A DNA stretch of 64,000 nucleotides. It comes from JAJDNH01 sp964552395 (GTDB taxonomy: Bacteria; Acidobacteriota; Thermoanaerobaculia; Thermoanaerobaculales; Sulfomarinibacteraceae). A program made the position numbers and the translations under genes. Under the pieces are notes generated by a model. That model had not been told where the DNA came from. It made no database searches and worked only from the letters and a program-made list of their open reading frames with translations. The stretch lies in the NCBI GenBank assembly GCA_964552395.1, contig CAZKGM010000003.1:124001-188000 (forward strand). The letters are read 5' to 3'. This document shows positions 26,211 to 33,705 of the stretch, in pieces; the stretch's first letter is position 1; the number at the start of each line of letters is the position of its first letter.

Positions 26211-27052
26211 GCCTCCTGAATCAGCCGCCGCCGCCAGCTTGCGGCCGCCTTCGGCTTGAGATGGTACGACTGCGCCGCGGTCGGTACCCGCCGGTGGCGA
26301 ACATCGTCCGACCAGCGCGAGATCGCGGTCACCGCCGCGTCGCCGAGACGGGCGTACGGCGCCACGAACCGCGGCCGCGGCGGCGGCGAGAACCCCAGCA
26401 GGTCGTGTACCACGAGCACCTGTCCGTCGCAGGCAACGCCGGCGCCGATACCGATCGTCGGGATGCCGACCTCCGAGGTGATCGTCTGGCCGACCTCCGC
26501 CGGCACCCCTTCCAGCACGATCGAGAAGCAGCCCGCCGCCTCGAGCTCCCGGGCCGCAGCGACCAGCGCCCGGGCGTCCTCGACCTCGCGCCCTTGGACC
26601 CGATAGCCGCCGAAGCTGTGCACCGACTGCGGCGTCAGGCCGAGGTGGCCCATCACCGGGATGCCCGCTCGGACCAGCGCCTCGACCCGCTCAGGCCACA
26701 GCCCCTCGAGCTTGACCGCATGCACGCCCGCCTCGCGCAGGAAGCGGACCCCGCTCTCGACCGCCTGCTCGACGCTCGTCTGGTACGAGCCGAACGGCAG
26801 GTCACCGACCACCAGGCAACGCCGGCTGGCCCGCATCACCGCCCGCGCGTGGTGCAGCATCTCGTCGAGTGTGACCGCCAGCGTACTGTCGTGGCCGAGG
26901 ACCACCATCGCCAGCGAGTCGCCCACGAGCAGGATGTCGGCGCCGGCAGCCTCTCCCCAGCGCGCCGTCGGCGCGTCGTAGGCGGTGATCATGACGAGGG
27001 TGCGCTCCCCCTTAGCGGACCGGACCTCCGGAACCGTGACGGCATGGTCCAT
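26207..27052 (-). CDS. panB: 3-methyl-2-oxobutanoate hydroxymethyltransferase
   Basis: 281 residues. It transfers a hydroxymethyl group from methylene-tetrahydrofolate to ketoisovalerate. ITAYDAPTARWGEAAGADIL and VGDSLAMVVLGHDSTL are the metal/substrate site, and GHLGLTPQSVHSFGGYRVQG is characteristic. GGAGGT lies six bases before the ATG. It sits 30 bases downstream of the deoxynucleoside kinase gene in the same operon. Confidence 0.97.
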   Translation of the reverse strand: MDHAVTVPEVRSAKGERTLVMITAYDAPTARWGEAAGADILLVGDSLAMVVLGHDSTLAVTLDEMLHHARAVMRASRRCLVVGDLPFGSYQTSVEQAVESGVRFLREAGVHAVKLEGLWPERVEALVRAGIPVMGHLGLTPQSVHSFGGYRVQGREVEDARALVAAARELEAAGCFSIVLEGVPAEVGQTITSEVGIPTIGIGAGVACDGQVLVVHDLLGFSPPPRPRFVAPYARLGDAAVTAISRWSDDVRHRRVPTAAQSYHLKPKAAASWRRRLIQEA

Positions 27053-27082
27053 CAGGACACCTCCAAGTCGATGCCCAGACCC

Positions 27083-27775
27083 TCACGGCGACTCTCCTCG
27101 ATCCGCGTCCACGGGGAGCGTCTCGGTCCGATCGGATCCGAGCGGCACGTAGACCTGTGTACCCCGCCGGCAACGAGCGATCTGAGCTGCGAAGGCGTCG
27201 AGATCGGCGGGGTTGTTCACAAAGTCGATGTCGTCTGTGTTGACGACCAGCAATGGCGTCTCCCGGTAGTGGAAGAAGTAGTAGGAGTACGCCTCGCTCA
27301 GCCGTTCAAGATACTCGGTGTCGATGTTCTTTTCATAGTCGCGGGACCGGCGCCGGATTCGCTCCAGGAGCACCGGCACCGAGGCCTGCATGTAGATCAC
27401 GAGGTCCGGCTTCGGGACCTCCTGCTGAAGGACCGGGTACAGCTTCTCGTACACCTTGAGATCCGCATCGTCGAGGTTCAGGTACGCGAATATCCGGTCC
27501 TTCGGGAACGTGTAGTCGGCCAGAACCAGGCTGTGGAAAAGGTCCATCTGGGCGATCTCGCGCTGCTGCTGGAAGCGCGACAGCAAGAAGTACATCTGCA
27601 CCTGGAAGGCAGCTCCCGGCCGCCGTTCGTAGAACGAGGGCAGGAACGGGTTGGTGATGTCCTCGAGCACCATCACGCCCTCGAATCGCCGGGCCAGCAA
27701 CTCGACCAGCGAGGTCTTGCCGACGCCGATCGGGCCCTCTACAGCGATGTGACGGAAGGGGAGCCTTCGGCTCAT
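27083..27775 (-). CDS. Deoxynucleoside kinase (dGK/dAK/dNK family)
   Basis: 230 residues. P-loop GPIGVGKTS at residues 14-22, the DRIFAYLNL-type region, and the LID arginines in ERIRRRSRDYE place it with bacterial deoxyguanosine/deoxyadenosine kinases. It would phosphorylate salvaged deoxynucleosides. The start ATG overlaps the UbiA stop (ATGA). Base specificity cannot be told from the sequence. Confidence 0.88.
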   Translation of the reverse strand: MSRRLPFRHIAVEGPIGVGKTSLVELLARRFEGVMVLEDITNPFLPSFYERRPGAAFQVQMYFLLSRFQQQREIAQMDLFHSLVLADYTFPKDRIFAYLNLDDADLKVYEKLYPVLQQEVPKPDLVIYMQASVPVLLERIRRRSRDYEKNIDTEYLERLSEAYSYYFFHYRETPLLVVNTDDIDFVNNPADLDAFAAQIARCRRGTQVYVPLGSDRTETLPVDADRGESP

Positions 27776-28665
27776 GGACCCGCCGTCAGCTTCGCCAGCA
27801 CGAACAGCGCGCACATCAGAACCGAGAGGATCCCGTTGGTGGTGAAGAACGCCGCGTTGACCCGGCTGAGGTCGTCCGGCGCCACCAGATGGTGCTGCCA
27901 CGCCAACAGGCCCGCCGCCGCCACCACGGCAAGCGCTCTCAGTGCGCCACCGCCGGCGATGGCAGCGAAAACGGAGAAGCCGGCAAGCGCCAGTAGGTGG
28001 CCGCCGCGGGCCAGCAGAAGCGCCCGTCGGGCGCCCAGCTGGGCCGGCGCCGAGAACAACCCGTGCTCACGATCGAAGGCCTTGTCCTGCAAGGAGTAAA
28101 TGATATCGAACCCGGCTGCCCACAGGCTCACCGCCACTCCCAGCACCAGCGGCGCCGGCGCGAGCCGGCCGCTGACAGCCAGCCAGGCGCCGACCGGTGC
28201 CAGCCCCAGCGACAGACCGAGCCAGACGTGGGCCCAGGTCGTGAACCGCTTACTCAACGAGTAGCCGAGGAGCACCGCGACCGCGACCGGCGACAGCACA
28301 AGACAGGTCCGGTTGAGCATCCCGGCCGCCAGCACCAGCACCGCCACCGACAGCGCCGTCACCCCCCAGGCGAACGGACGGCCGAGCCTGCCGGCCGGCA
28401 GCGCTCGGCCGCTGGTGCGCGGGTTGGCGGCATCGATACCGTGGTCGGCGAGGCGGTTGAACGTCATCGCCGCAGTTCTCGCCGCCACCATGGCTACCAG
28501 CACCCACAACCACACCGGTGGTGCCGGCCACCCGCTTCCAGAGGCCGTTACCAGGGCGATCAGTGCGAACGGCAGCGCGAACACCGTGTGCTGGATCTTG
28601 ATCATCTCCGCCGTTTCACGGAGGTGGCCTGCGAACGTGCGCGGGACAGTGCTCACCCGTTCCAT
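27772..28665 (-). CDS. mqnP: UbiA-family prenyltransferase, probably menaquinone MqnP type
   Basis: 297 residues with about eight membrane segments. The two Asp-rich sites are NRLADHGIDAANPRTSGRAL (about 70-89) and DIIYSLQDKAFDREHGLFS. The second resembles 4-hydroxybenzoate/6-naphthoate prenyltransferases. Being next to ubiX, with no chorismate-lyase or other ubiquinone genes, suggests the futalosine menaquinone pathway, but ubiquinone synthesis cannot be excluded. It overlaps ubiX by 13 bases. Confidence 0.85.
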   Translation of the reverse strand: MERVSTVPRTFAGHLRETAEMIKIQHTVFALPFALIALVTASGSGWPAPPVWLWVLVAMVAARTAAMTFNRLADHGIDAANPRTSGRALPAGRLGRPFAWGVTALSVAVLVLAAGMLNRTCLVLSPVAVAVLLGYSLSKRFTTWAHVWLGLSLGLAPVGAWLAVSGRLAPAPLVLGVAVSLWAAGFDIIYSLQDKAFDREHGLFSAPAQLGARRALLLARGGHLLALAGFSVFAAIAGGGALRALAVVAAAGLLAWQHHLVAPDDLSRVNAAFFTTNGILSVLMCALFVLAKLTAGP

Positions 28666-29267
28666 CGCAGCCTTTCGCCGCCGCTCGGGATGCGGAGCAG
28701 GTCAAGCACCCGCATCACATAGTGGTCCATGAACACGCGCATCGCGCCGGCCTCGTCCGGACGCAGGTAGAACGCCGGGACCGGCGGTACGACGTGCGCC
28801 CCGGCTTCCGCCAGCAGCCGGAGGTTGGTGAGCAGAATCACTGACATCGGCGTCTCGCGCACTCCGAGAACGAGCGGCCAACGCTGCTTGAGGGCGACGT
28901 CGGCCACGCGCTGACCGAGCCCGCGCGAGATGCCGTTCGCAAGGGAGCCCACCATCCCGGCCGAGCAGGGCAGGACGATGACCCCGTCGAGGCGATGGGA
29001 ACCAGACGAGACCGGTGCCATCAGCTCAGCATCGCTCCAGGCCTGGACCTTGGCGCGCGTCTTCTTCTCGAGCGGCAGACTATCGCGAAAGCGCGCCGCA
29101 GTGGCCCACTCTTCGCCGAGCTCGTGCGCGGCCACCTTGCCGCCCGGACCGGTCATGACAAGGTGCAACGTGTCGACGGCGCCGTCCACCAGCGCCCTCA
29201 CTGCAAGATGTCGCGCCAGTGCGGTACCGGACGCGCCGGAGACCACGAGCGCCAGCTCAGCGCCCAC
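28653..29267 (-). CDS. ubiX: Flavin prenyltransferase, UbiX/Pad1 type
   Basis: 204 residues. It makes prenylated FMN for a UbiD-type decarboxylase. FMN-site landmarks are VVSGASGTALARHL, VIVLPCSAGMVGSLANGIS and LVLGVRETPMSVILLTNLRL. The GTG at 29267 has GGGAGG six bases upstream and was preferred over the GTG at 29285. It is the first gene of a run of six co-oriented genes (ubiX, mqnP, dNK, panB, panC, panD) with overlaps or short gaps. Confidence 0.93.
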   Translation of the reverse strand: MGAELALVVSGASGTALARHLAVRALVDGAVDTLHLVMTGPGGKVAAHELGEEWATAARFRDSLPLEKKTRAKVQAWSDAELMAPVSSGSHRLDGVIVLPCSAGMVGSLANGISRGLGQRVADVALKQRWPLVLGVRETPMSVILLTNLRLLAEAGAHVVPPVPAFYLRPDEAGAMRVFMDHYVMRVLDLLRIPSGGERLRWNG

Positions 29268-29729
29268 CGGTCCCTCCCGCGTCACGGCGCCCGCCGGGCG
29301 CCACAGCCGAGGCTCGTAGTCCGACCATCACCGCGGGAGTATACCCAAGTTCTCGTCGGCGGACCCGCGCGACCCTCCGGAGATTCCTGTCGGATTGAGG
29401 GTTTGACGCTGTTGCAGCCTCCTCGACGGTAGCGAGCCGACGCCGTGAAGCGCTCGTGACACTGACAGAAAACCTTGACACCCCGGGGATCGGGGATGCT
29501 CCCCCAAGACTGACAGGGGCTTCTTACACCCTGTGGCCTGACGAGCCTTCCCAGAGAAGACCGTAACATATTGCAATTCATAGACTTATTACTTGATCAA
29601 GAACCTGGCACGAGGCGTGCGATGTCCGTGGCGTCAGCGAAAGGAGGCCCCGACATGCGCGGACCGTAAACCCAGGAACCTCGGCCCAATCGACCCCGAA
29701 ACAACAACAAGACAGCAAGGAGATACAAC
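29268..29729. other. Divergent intergenic region upstream of the ComEA-like gene
   Basis: No gene supported. It contains direct copies of ACTGACAG (near 29460 and 29508), a GGGGATGCTCCCC hairpin (about 29493-29506), an AT-rich stretch 29560-29600 unusual for this genome, and a sigma-54-like promoter at 29606-29621. AAAGGAGG with a four-codon ORF (ATG at 29655, TAA after MRGP) lies between that promoter and the gene. Confidence 0.55.
29606..29621 (+). promoter_or_regulatory. Sigma-54-like -24/-12 promoter
   Basis: TGGCACG, four bases, then GTGCG. The invariant GG (29607-29608) and GC (29619-29620) are ten bases apart as required, and the -24 half is perfect; the -12 half differs from TTGCW at two positions. 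It would start transcription near 29632, about 100 bases before the ComEA-like gene. Pilus genes are often sigma-54 dependent. Confidence 0.45.
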
Positions 29730-30077
29730 ATGATCCGCCACGTTCTGACCGTCTTTGTCCTCGTCCTGGCGATTGCCGCTGCTGCCGCTGCCGGCGGTGC
29801 CGCGACTCACGCCAAAGGGGTGGTGAACGTGAATACCGCCACCGCCGACCAGCTGCAGCTCCTGCCACGAGTAGGTCCCGCTCTGGCCAAGAGGATCGTC
29901 GACTTTCGCAAGGCCAACGGGCCATTCAAGTCCGCCGACGAGCTGGTCGCGGTCCGGGGCATCGGCGAGCGGTCGCTCGCCTCCCTCGCTCCGTATCTCG
30001 CCGTAACCGGCGAGACCACGCTCTCCGAGAAGATCCGTCTGCCGCGTCGGTCCGCCGGCGCGGATTCTGCCCACTGA
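29730..30077 (+). CDS. Secreted ComEA-like helix-hairpin-helix protein
   Basis: 115 residues with a signal peptide or anchor (VLTVFVLVLAIAAAAAAGG) and a compact HhH2 domain: VNVNTATADQLQLLPRVGPA, LAKRIVDFRKANG and VRGIGERSLASLAPYL. This is the DNA-binding part of ComEA, the periplasmic receptor that pulls in DNA during transformation. The pseudopilin gene downstream fits a DNA-uptake/type IV pilus role, although HhH proteins of this size also have other or unknown roles. AAGGAG lies seven bases before the ATG. Confidence 0.82.
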   Translation: MIRHVLTVFVLVLAIAAAAAAGGAATHAKGVVNVNTATADQLQLLPRVGPALAKRIVDFRKANGPFKSADELVAVRGIGERSLASLAPYLAVTGETTLSEKIRLPRRSAGADSAH

Positions 30078-30106
30078 CACGAAACGACAAGCAGCGTGGA
30101 TGGGAT

Positions 30107-30130
30107 GCGGCCCTTCGGGGCCGCGTTTTT
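30107..30130 (+). terminator. Rho-independent terminator after the ComEA-like gene
   Basis: GCGGCCC (30107-30113), TTCG tetraloop, GGGCCGC (30118-30124), then GTTTTT. A seven-base perfect GC stem with a U-tract. It ends only 11 bases before the pseudopilin start, immediately ahead of its GGAGGA, so it separates the two genes or attenuates readthrough. Confidence 0.85.
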
Positions 30131-30141
30131 CGGAGGACCCC

Positions 30142-30756
30142 ATGAGTATCATGACCTGCCACAGCGAAGGCGGCTCCTCGCTCGCCGAGCTCCTGATCGT
30201 CCTGTCCCTGGTCGCCATCGTCACAGCCATCGCGATTCCGGACCTCACCGCACTCGCGCGCCGTGCCGCCCTGATGCGCACGTCGCAGCAGCTCGTCGGC
30301 CTGGTAACCCGCGGCCGCGCGCAGGCTGTTCTGCACGGTCGCGCGAGCGCCCTCGTGTTCGAGCGCCCAGACGGCGGCCGCTGGCGCTGTTACCTTGCCG
30401 AGGACGGTGACGGCGACGGCGTCAACCATGCGGACATCCGCGCCGGACGGGATCGCATCACCGGTGAGGTGCTTCGACTCGCCGCCGACGGCGCGGGCCC
30501 TGGAATCCTGCGCGGCGTCCGGATCCCCGATCCTAGCGGCCACGGCTGGCTGCGTGGCAACCTGGACGACCCGATTCGCGCCGGTCGCGGCGACATCGTC
30601 ACCTTCAAGCCGGCCGGCACGGCCACCCCGTCCTCGATCTACCTCAGCGACGGTGTCCGCGAGATGCGCGTCCTACGCGTCTTCGGCCCAACCGCCAGGG
30701 TGCGGACGCTGGTCTGGCGCAGCGGCTGGCCGCGCTGGCGGAAAACCGGGTTGTAG
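30142..30756 (+). CDS. Type IV pseudopilin, FimT/GspH family
   Basis: 204 residues. A short leader ends at Gly-Gly before SSLAELLIVLSLVAIVTAIA; Glu at +5 of the mature form and the hydrophobic helix are type IV pilin hallmarks, though the usual Phe at +1 is replaced by Ser. The C-terminal part has repeated GDGDGVNHADIRAG-like acidic turns. Minor pseudopilins start pilus assembly in type II/IV systems. No assembly ATPase or prepilin peptidase lies in the window. Confidence 0.82.
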   Translation: MSIMTCHSEGGSSLAELLIVLSLVAIVTAIAIPDLTALARRAALMRTSQQLVGLVTRGRAQAVLHGRASALVFERPDGGRWRCYLAEDGDGDGVNHADIRAGRDRITGEVLRLAADGAGPGILRGVRIPDPSGHGWLRGNLDDPIRAGRGDIVTFKPAGTATPSSIYLSDGVREMRVLRVFGPTARVRTLVWRSGWPRWRKTGL

Positions 30757-30912
30757 GGACCCCCGCCCACCCAGGAGGTGAGAAGGTGAGAAAGTGAGGA
30801 GGTCCCACCCACCCGGTGAGCAAGTGATTAAGTCATTAAGTAGGTTCCCCCACCCACCCGGACACGAAGAGAAAGGAAAGAGGATAGAAGAAAGTGCCCC
30901 GTCCACCCGGAG
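30756..30912 (-). repeat. G-rich punctuated low-complexity array (family F, four units)
   Basis: Plus-strand blocks CCCCCGCCCACCCAGG (30760), TCCCACCCACCCGG (30803), CCCCCACCCACCCGG (30846) and CCCCGTCCACCCGG (30897) are 43, 43 and 51 bases apart. The spacers are purine-rich with internal word repeats such as GGTGAGAAGGTGAGAAAGTG and AAGTGATTAAGTCATTAAGT. The G-rich strand is the minus strand. The spacers differ from one another and there are no cas genes, so it is not a CRISPR array. Confidence 0.75.
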
Positions 30913-31003
30913 CAAGCACCTGTAGCGCGCTCCAAAGTATGTGACGTTGAAACGGGCGTACTGTCCTTGATGTTCCTCTAAAGGGCGTTCACGAACTACA
31001 AGC

Positions 31004-31110
31004 GCCGGCGGTCGCCACGAGGCTGCTCATCCCCACTTACTGCCTCGCGACCGCCGGAGACGCGAGACGGGGGTTCGCCTCACGAACGCACGGCCGCCGG
31101 AGCTCCAGAA
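31004..31110 (+). repeat. Family A hairpin repeat, partial
   Basis: Arms GCCGGCGGTCGC (31004-31015) and GCGACCGCCGG (31047-31057) enclose an inner GAGGC/GCCTC stem, followed by GCGAGACGGGGG and ACGGCCGCCGGAGCTC. It ends about seven bases from the stop of the nucleotidyltransferase gene. Confidence 0.72.
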
Positions 31111-31117
31111 GAACCCC

Positions 31118-32077
31118 CTACCCCGCCGCAGCCCTGACGGCGCCGGCGAGGTACTCGCGCGGCGCGGCCTCGACCCGTCCCATGAGGACGGAACCGATGA
31201 CCGACGCCTCGGCACCGACGACGGCGCCCTCGGCGACAATCGAATCGATCACGCGGGCACCTTCCTCGATGTGCGCGCCGCGCCCCGCCACTGAGCGCAC
31301 GAGCTTTGCGGCGGGCGAGACGGTCGCCTCGGGGTGGCGCCAGCTCCCCTCTCCCAGCTGCCGCACGGCCTCGGCGCGGTACGCCTCCGGCGTCCCAACC
31401 TCCCGCCAGTAACCGGAAACGACTGCGCCCCCGAGACGCCCAGCCCCCAAGGCCGGCGCCCACAGAAGATCGGCGATCTCGCCGGGCCCGGCCGGCAGCG
31501 CCACCAACGCCTCCCGACTCACCACCATCACTCCGGTATAGAGCAGAGGCACCTCGCCCGCTGCAGGCTTCCCCGGCTCGATGATCCGCTCCACGCGCCC
31601 CGTACCGTCGAGTAGCACCCGGCTCCACGCGGTGGGATCGAGGTGTGGCAGGAGGGCCAGCGTGACCAGATCATCGCTGTTGCGGTGGCGCGCAAGGACA
31701 GGGTCGAGGTCGAGGCGAAAGACGACGTCTCCATTGAGGACCAACAACGGACCGTCGCCGTCGAGCAAGGCACAATCGCGGGCGAGGGCGAGCCCTCCCA
31801 CACCCCCCATCAGCTCGGGCTCGCGGGAGACTGAGACCCTTCTTACGCGGTGGGCCTCTTCCGCCACCGCCTCCTCGAGACGCGCCGCCAGATGCCAGGC
31901 GTTGATCACGACCGTGTCGGCGCCGGCCACCGCCGCCTGCTCCATCGCCCAGCCGACGAGCCGGCGTCCGAGCAGCGGCAGGGCCGGCTTCGGCAGCACG
32001 TTGCTGAGGGGGGCCATCCGCCGGCCGCGCCCCGCGGCCAGCACCATCGCAACCGCCGACCCACCTTCTTCGCTCAT
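31118..32077 (-). CDS. Sugar-1-phosphate nucleotidyltransferase (MurU/ManC-like)
   Basis: 319 residues. The N-terminal Rossmann-like domain has AMVLAAGRGRRMAPLSNVLP and KPALPLLGRR, then VLNGDVVF (metal-binding) and SGYWREVGTPEAYR. The C-terminal 80 residues form hexapeptide turns (GAHIEEGARVIDSIVAEGAV). It is close to MurNAc-1-phosphate uridylyl- or mannose-1-phosphate guanylyltransferases; substrate unknown. The ATG overlaps the stop of the CYTH gene (ATGA), and it is last in the korA-korB-CYTH operon. Confidence 0.85.
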   Translation of the reverse strand: MSEEGGSAVAMVLAAGRGRRMAPLSNVLPKPALPLLGRRLVGWAMEQAAVAGADTVVINAWHLAARLEEAVAEEAHRVRRVSVSREPELMGGVGGLALARDCALLDGDGPLLVLNGDVVFRLDLDPVLARHRNSDDLVTLALLPHLDPTAWSRVLLDGTGRVERIIEPGKPAAGEVPLLYTGVMVVSREALVALPAGPGEIADLLWAPALGAGRLGGAVVSGYWREVGTPEAYRAEAVRQLGEGSWRHPEATVSPAAKLVRSVAGRGAHIEEGARVIDSIVAEGAVVGAEASVIGSVLMGRVEAAPREYLAGAVRAAAG

Positions 32078-32658
32078 GCTCCGAACACCATGTGGATCGG
32101 CAACTCGAGCTCCGGATGCTCCTCCCGGTATGAGTTCCACAGAGCGACGTACGAGTCAGGAACCGCGCGCCGCGGGTCGAGATCCAGCCGGCGCGCCGCC
32201 ACATCGAGGTGCTCGAGTCGTCCCTCGATCTCGACGAAATCGCCCATCGGCGTGTGGTCGAGCGCCACGTCGACCTCACCGAGCCGCCAGCTCTCACGCT
32301 CCTTCTCGTAGCGGACGACGGGACGGAAGCCGAGGCGCTCGAGGATTGCCACCACCGTCTTGCCGTCCTCAACCTGAGTCTCCAGCTCCTCGCGCTCCTT
32401 GACTGCCCCGCGGTATACAGGCGGTCCCTTGAGTGTCAGCACCCAGCCGCGGTCGACCCGGCGTAGCCGCAACGCGAGCCGGGAGGTCGCCAGCTCGCCG
32501 GCGGCGTTGTCGAACAGTAGGTTGGTCTCGAGGTGTGCCGGGGTCGTGAGCTCTCCGCCGGCCGCCTCCAGCCGCGCCCGGACCGGCCCGAGATCGGTGA
32601 CCGGGATCTTCAGCTCCTGCTCGATCGGGGGACGGCTGGCCGCCTTCCCGGAGCCCAT
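32074..32658 (-). CDS. CYTH-domain phosphohydrolase/cyclase (CyaB/ThTPase-like)
   Basis: 194 residues. The family signature ExExK appears as IEQELKIP near the N-terminus. Tunnel-lining basic and acidic residues occur in LRLRRVDRGWVLTLKGP, VVRYEKERESWRLGEVDVAL and FVEIEGRLE. CYTH enzymes act on triphosphates (inorganic triphosphate, thiamine triphosphate) or make cAMP; the exact reaction is unknown. The start shares one base with the korB stop (TGATG). Confidence 0.85.
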   Translation of the reverse strand: MGSGKAASRPPIEQELKIPVTDLGPVRARLEAAGGELTTPAHLETNLLFDNAAGELATSRLALRLRRVDRGWVLTLKGPPVYRGAVKEREELETQVEDGKTVVAILERLGFRPVVRYEKERESWRLGEVDVALDHTPMGDFVEIEGRLEHLDVAARRLDLDPRRAVPDSYVALWNSYREEHPELELPIHMVFGA

Positions 32659-33704
32659 CAACCCTCCATCAGGCTCGCGTTGACCGCGTCGAGCGCCGCA
32701 CGCGACGGACGTAGCTTGTCAACGGGAAAGTCCACGAGTGGGGTCTCTCCGAGATCGAGGATCTGCAGGAAGTCCGGCTTCTTCTCATCAACGTACAGGA
32801 TTCCGGTCAGGATCTCGGATCGCACCGCCGCCTCCTTGAGGTGGTGCCAGGCACCGTGCCGGTCGCGCGGGTCATAGTCCTCCTCGACGGGCCGGAAACG
32901 CACGACCGAGCCGTCGTACATCTGCACCTCCCGTACCTGGCCCGGCTCCTGCTCCACCATCGGGTGATCGAAGAACGGCACGAACTCGATCTGGTGAACC
33001 GGTGCTTCATGGTCCTTGGCGTAGTCGTACGACTTCGTCGATCCGGGGTGGTTATTGAAGGTCACGCACGGCGAGATGACATCGATCAAGGCCGTGCCCC
33101 GGTGCGCGATCGCCGCCTCCAGGATCCCGACCAGTTGCTTGACATCGCCGGCGAACGAACGAGCGACAAACGATGCCCCGAGCTCGATGGCGAGCCCGCA
33201 CAGGTCGACCGGAGGCAGCTCGTTGACGACCCCGGTCTTCAGCTTGGAGCCGAGATCGGCTGTGGCCGAGAACTGGCCCTTGGTGAGCCCGTAGACCCCG
33301 TTGTTCTCGACGATGTAGATCATCGGTACGTTGCGCCGCAGCAGATGCACGAACTGACCCATGCCGATGGATGCAGTGTCGCCGTCGCCGGAGACCCCGA
33401 TGACCTGCAGCCGGCCGTTGGCGATCGCGGCCCCAGTTGCCATCGCCGGCATCCTTCCGTGAACGCCGTTGAAGCCGTGAGCGCGATCCAGGAAGTAGGT
33501 CGGTGTCTTCGATGAGCAGCCGATGCCCGACAGCTTGGCCACCTTCTCCGGCTCCACCGCCATCTCGTGGAACGCGCGGATGATCGCGTTGGTGATGACG
33601 TCGTGACCGCAACCGCCGCACAGAGTCGACTTGCCGCCCTTGTAGTCGGCGATCGTGAGCCCGATGCGATTCTCCTGTGGCTTCTTCTCCGCCCCGGTCG
33701 CCAT
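32658..33704 (-). CDS. korB: 2-oxoacid:ferredoxin oxidoreductase beta subunit
   Basis: 348 residues. The TPP-binding beta subunit is marked by STLCGGCGHDVITNAIIRAF, LSGIGCSSKTPTYFL, GVSGDGDTASIGMGQFVHL and YIVENNGVYGLTKGQFS. Cysteines for one [4Fe-4S] cluster are present. With korA it would interconvert 2-oxoglutarate (or pyruvate or another 2-oxoacid) and the acyl-CoA with ferredoxin. The start is one base after the korA stop. Upstream in-frame sequence is a shadow of korA. Confidence 0.93.
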   Translation of the reverse strand: MATGAEKKPQENRIGLTIADYKGGKSTLCGGCGHDVITNAIIRAFHEMAVEPEKVAKLSGIGCSSKTPTYFLDRAHGFNGVHGRMPAMATGAAIANGRLQVIGVSGDGDTASIGMGQFVHLLRRNVPMIYIVENNGVYGLTKGQFSATADLGSKLKTGVVNELPPVDLCGLAIELGASFVARSFAGDVKQLVGILEAAIAHRGTALIDVISPCVTFNNHPGSTKSYDYAKDHEAPVHQIEFVPFFDHPMVEQEPGQVREVQMYDGSVVRFRPVEEDYDPRDRHGAWHHLKEAAVRSEILTGILYVDEKKPDFLQILDLGETPLVDFPVDKLRPSRAALDAVNASLMEG

Positions 33705-33705
33705 C

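Noticed and set aside
26261..28099. Long plus-strand open frame opposite panB, kinase and UbiA
   Set aside because: Antisense shadow; all three minus-strand genes have intact family motifs.
29282..29581. Minus-strand open frames upstream of the ComEA-like gene
   Set aside because: Short, no ribosome binding site, composition unlike neighbouring genes.
30756..30912. CRISPR array
   Set aside because: Blocks are only 13-16 bases and vary, spacers are low-complexity, spacing is irregular and no cas genes are present.
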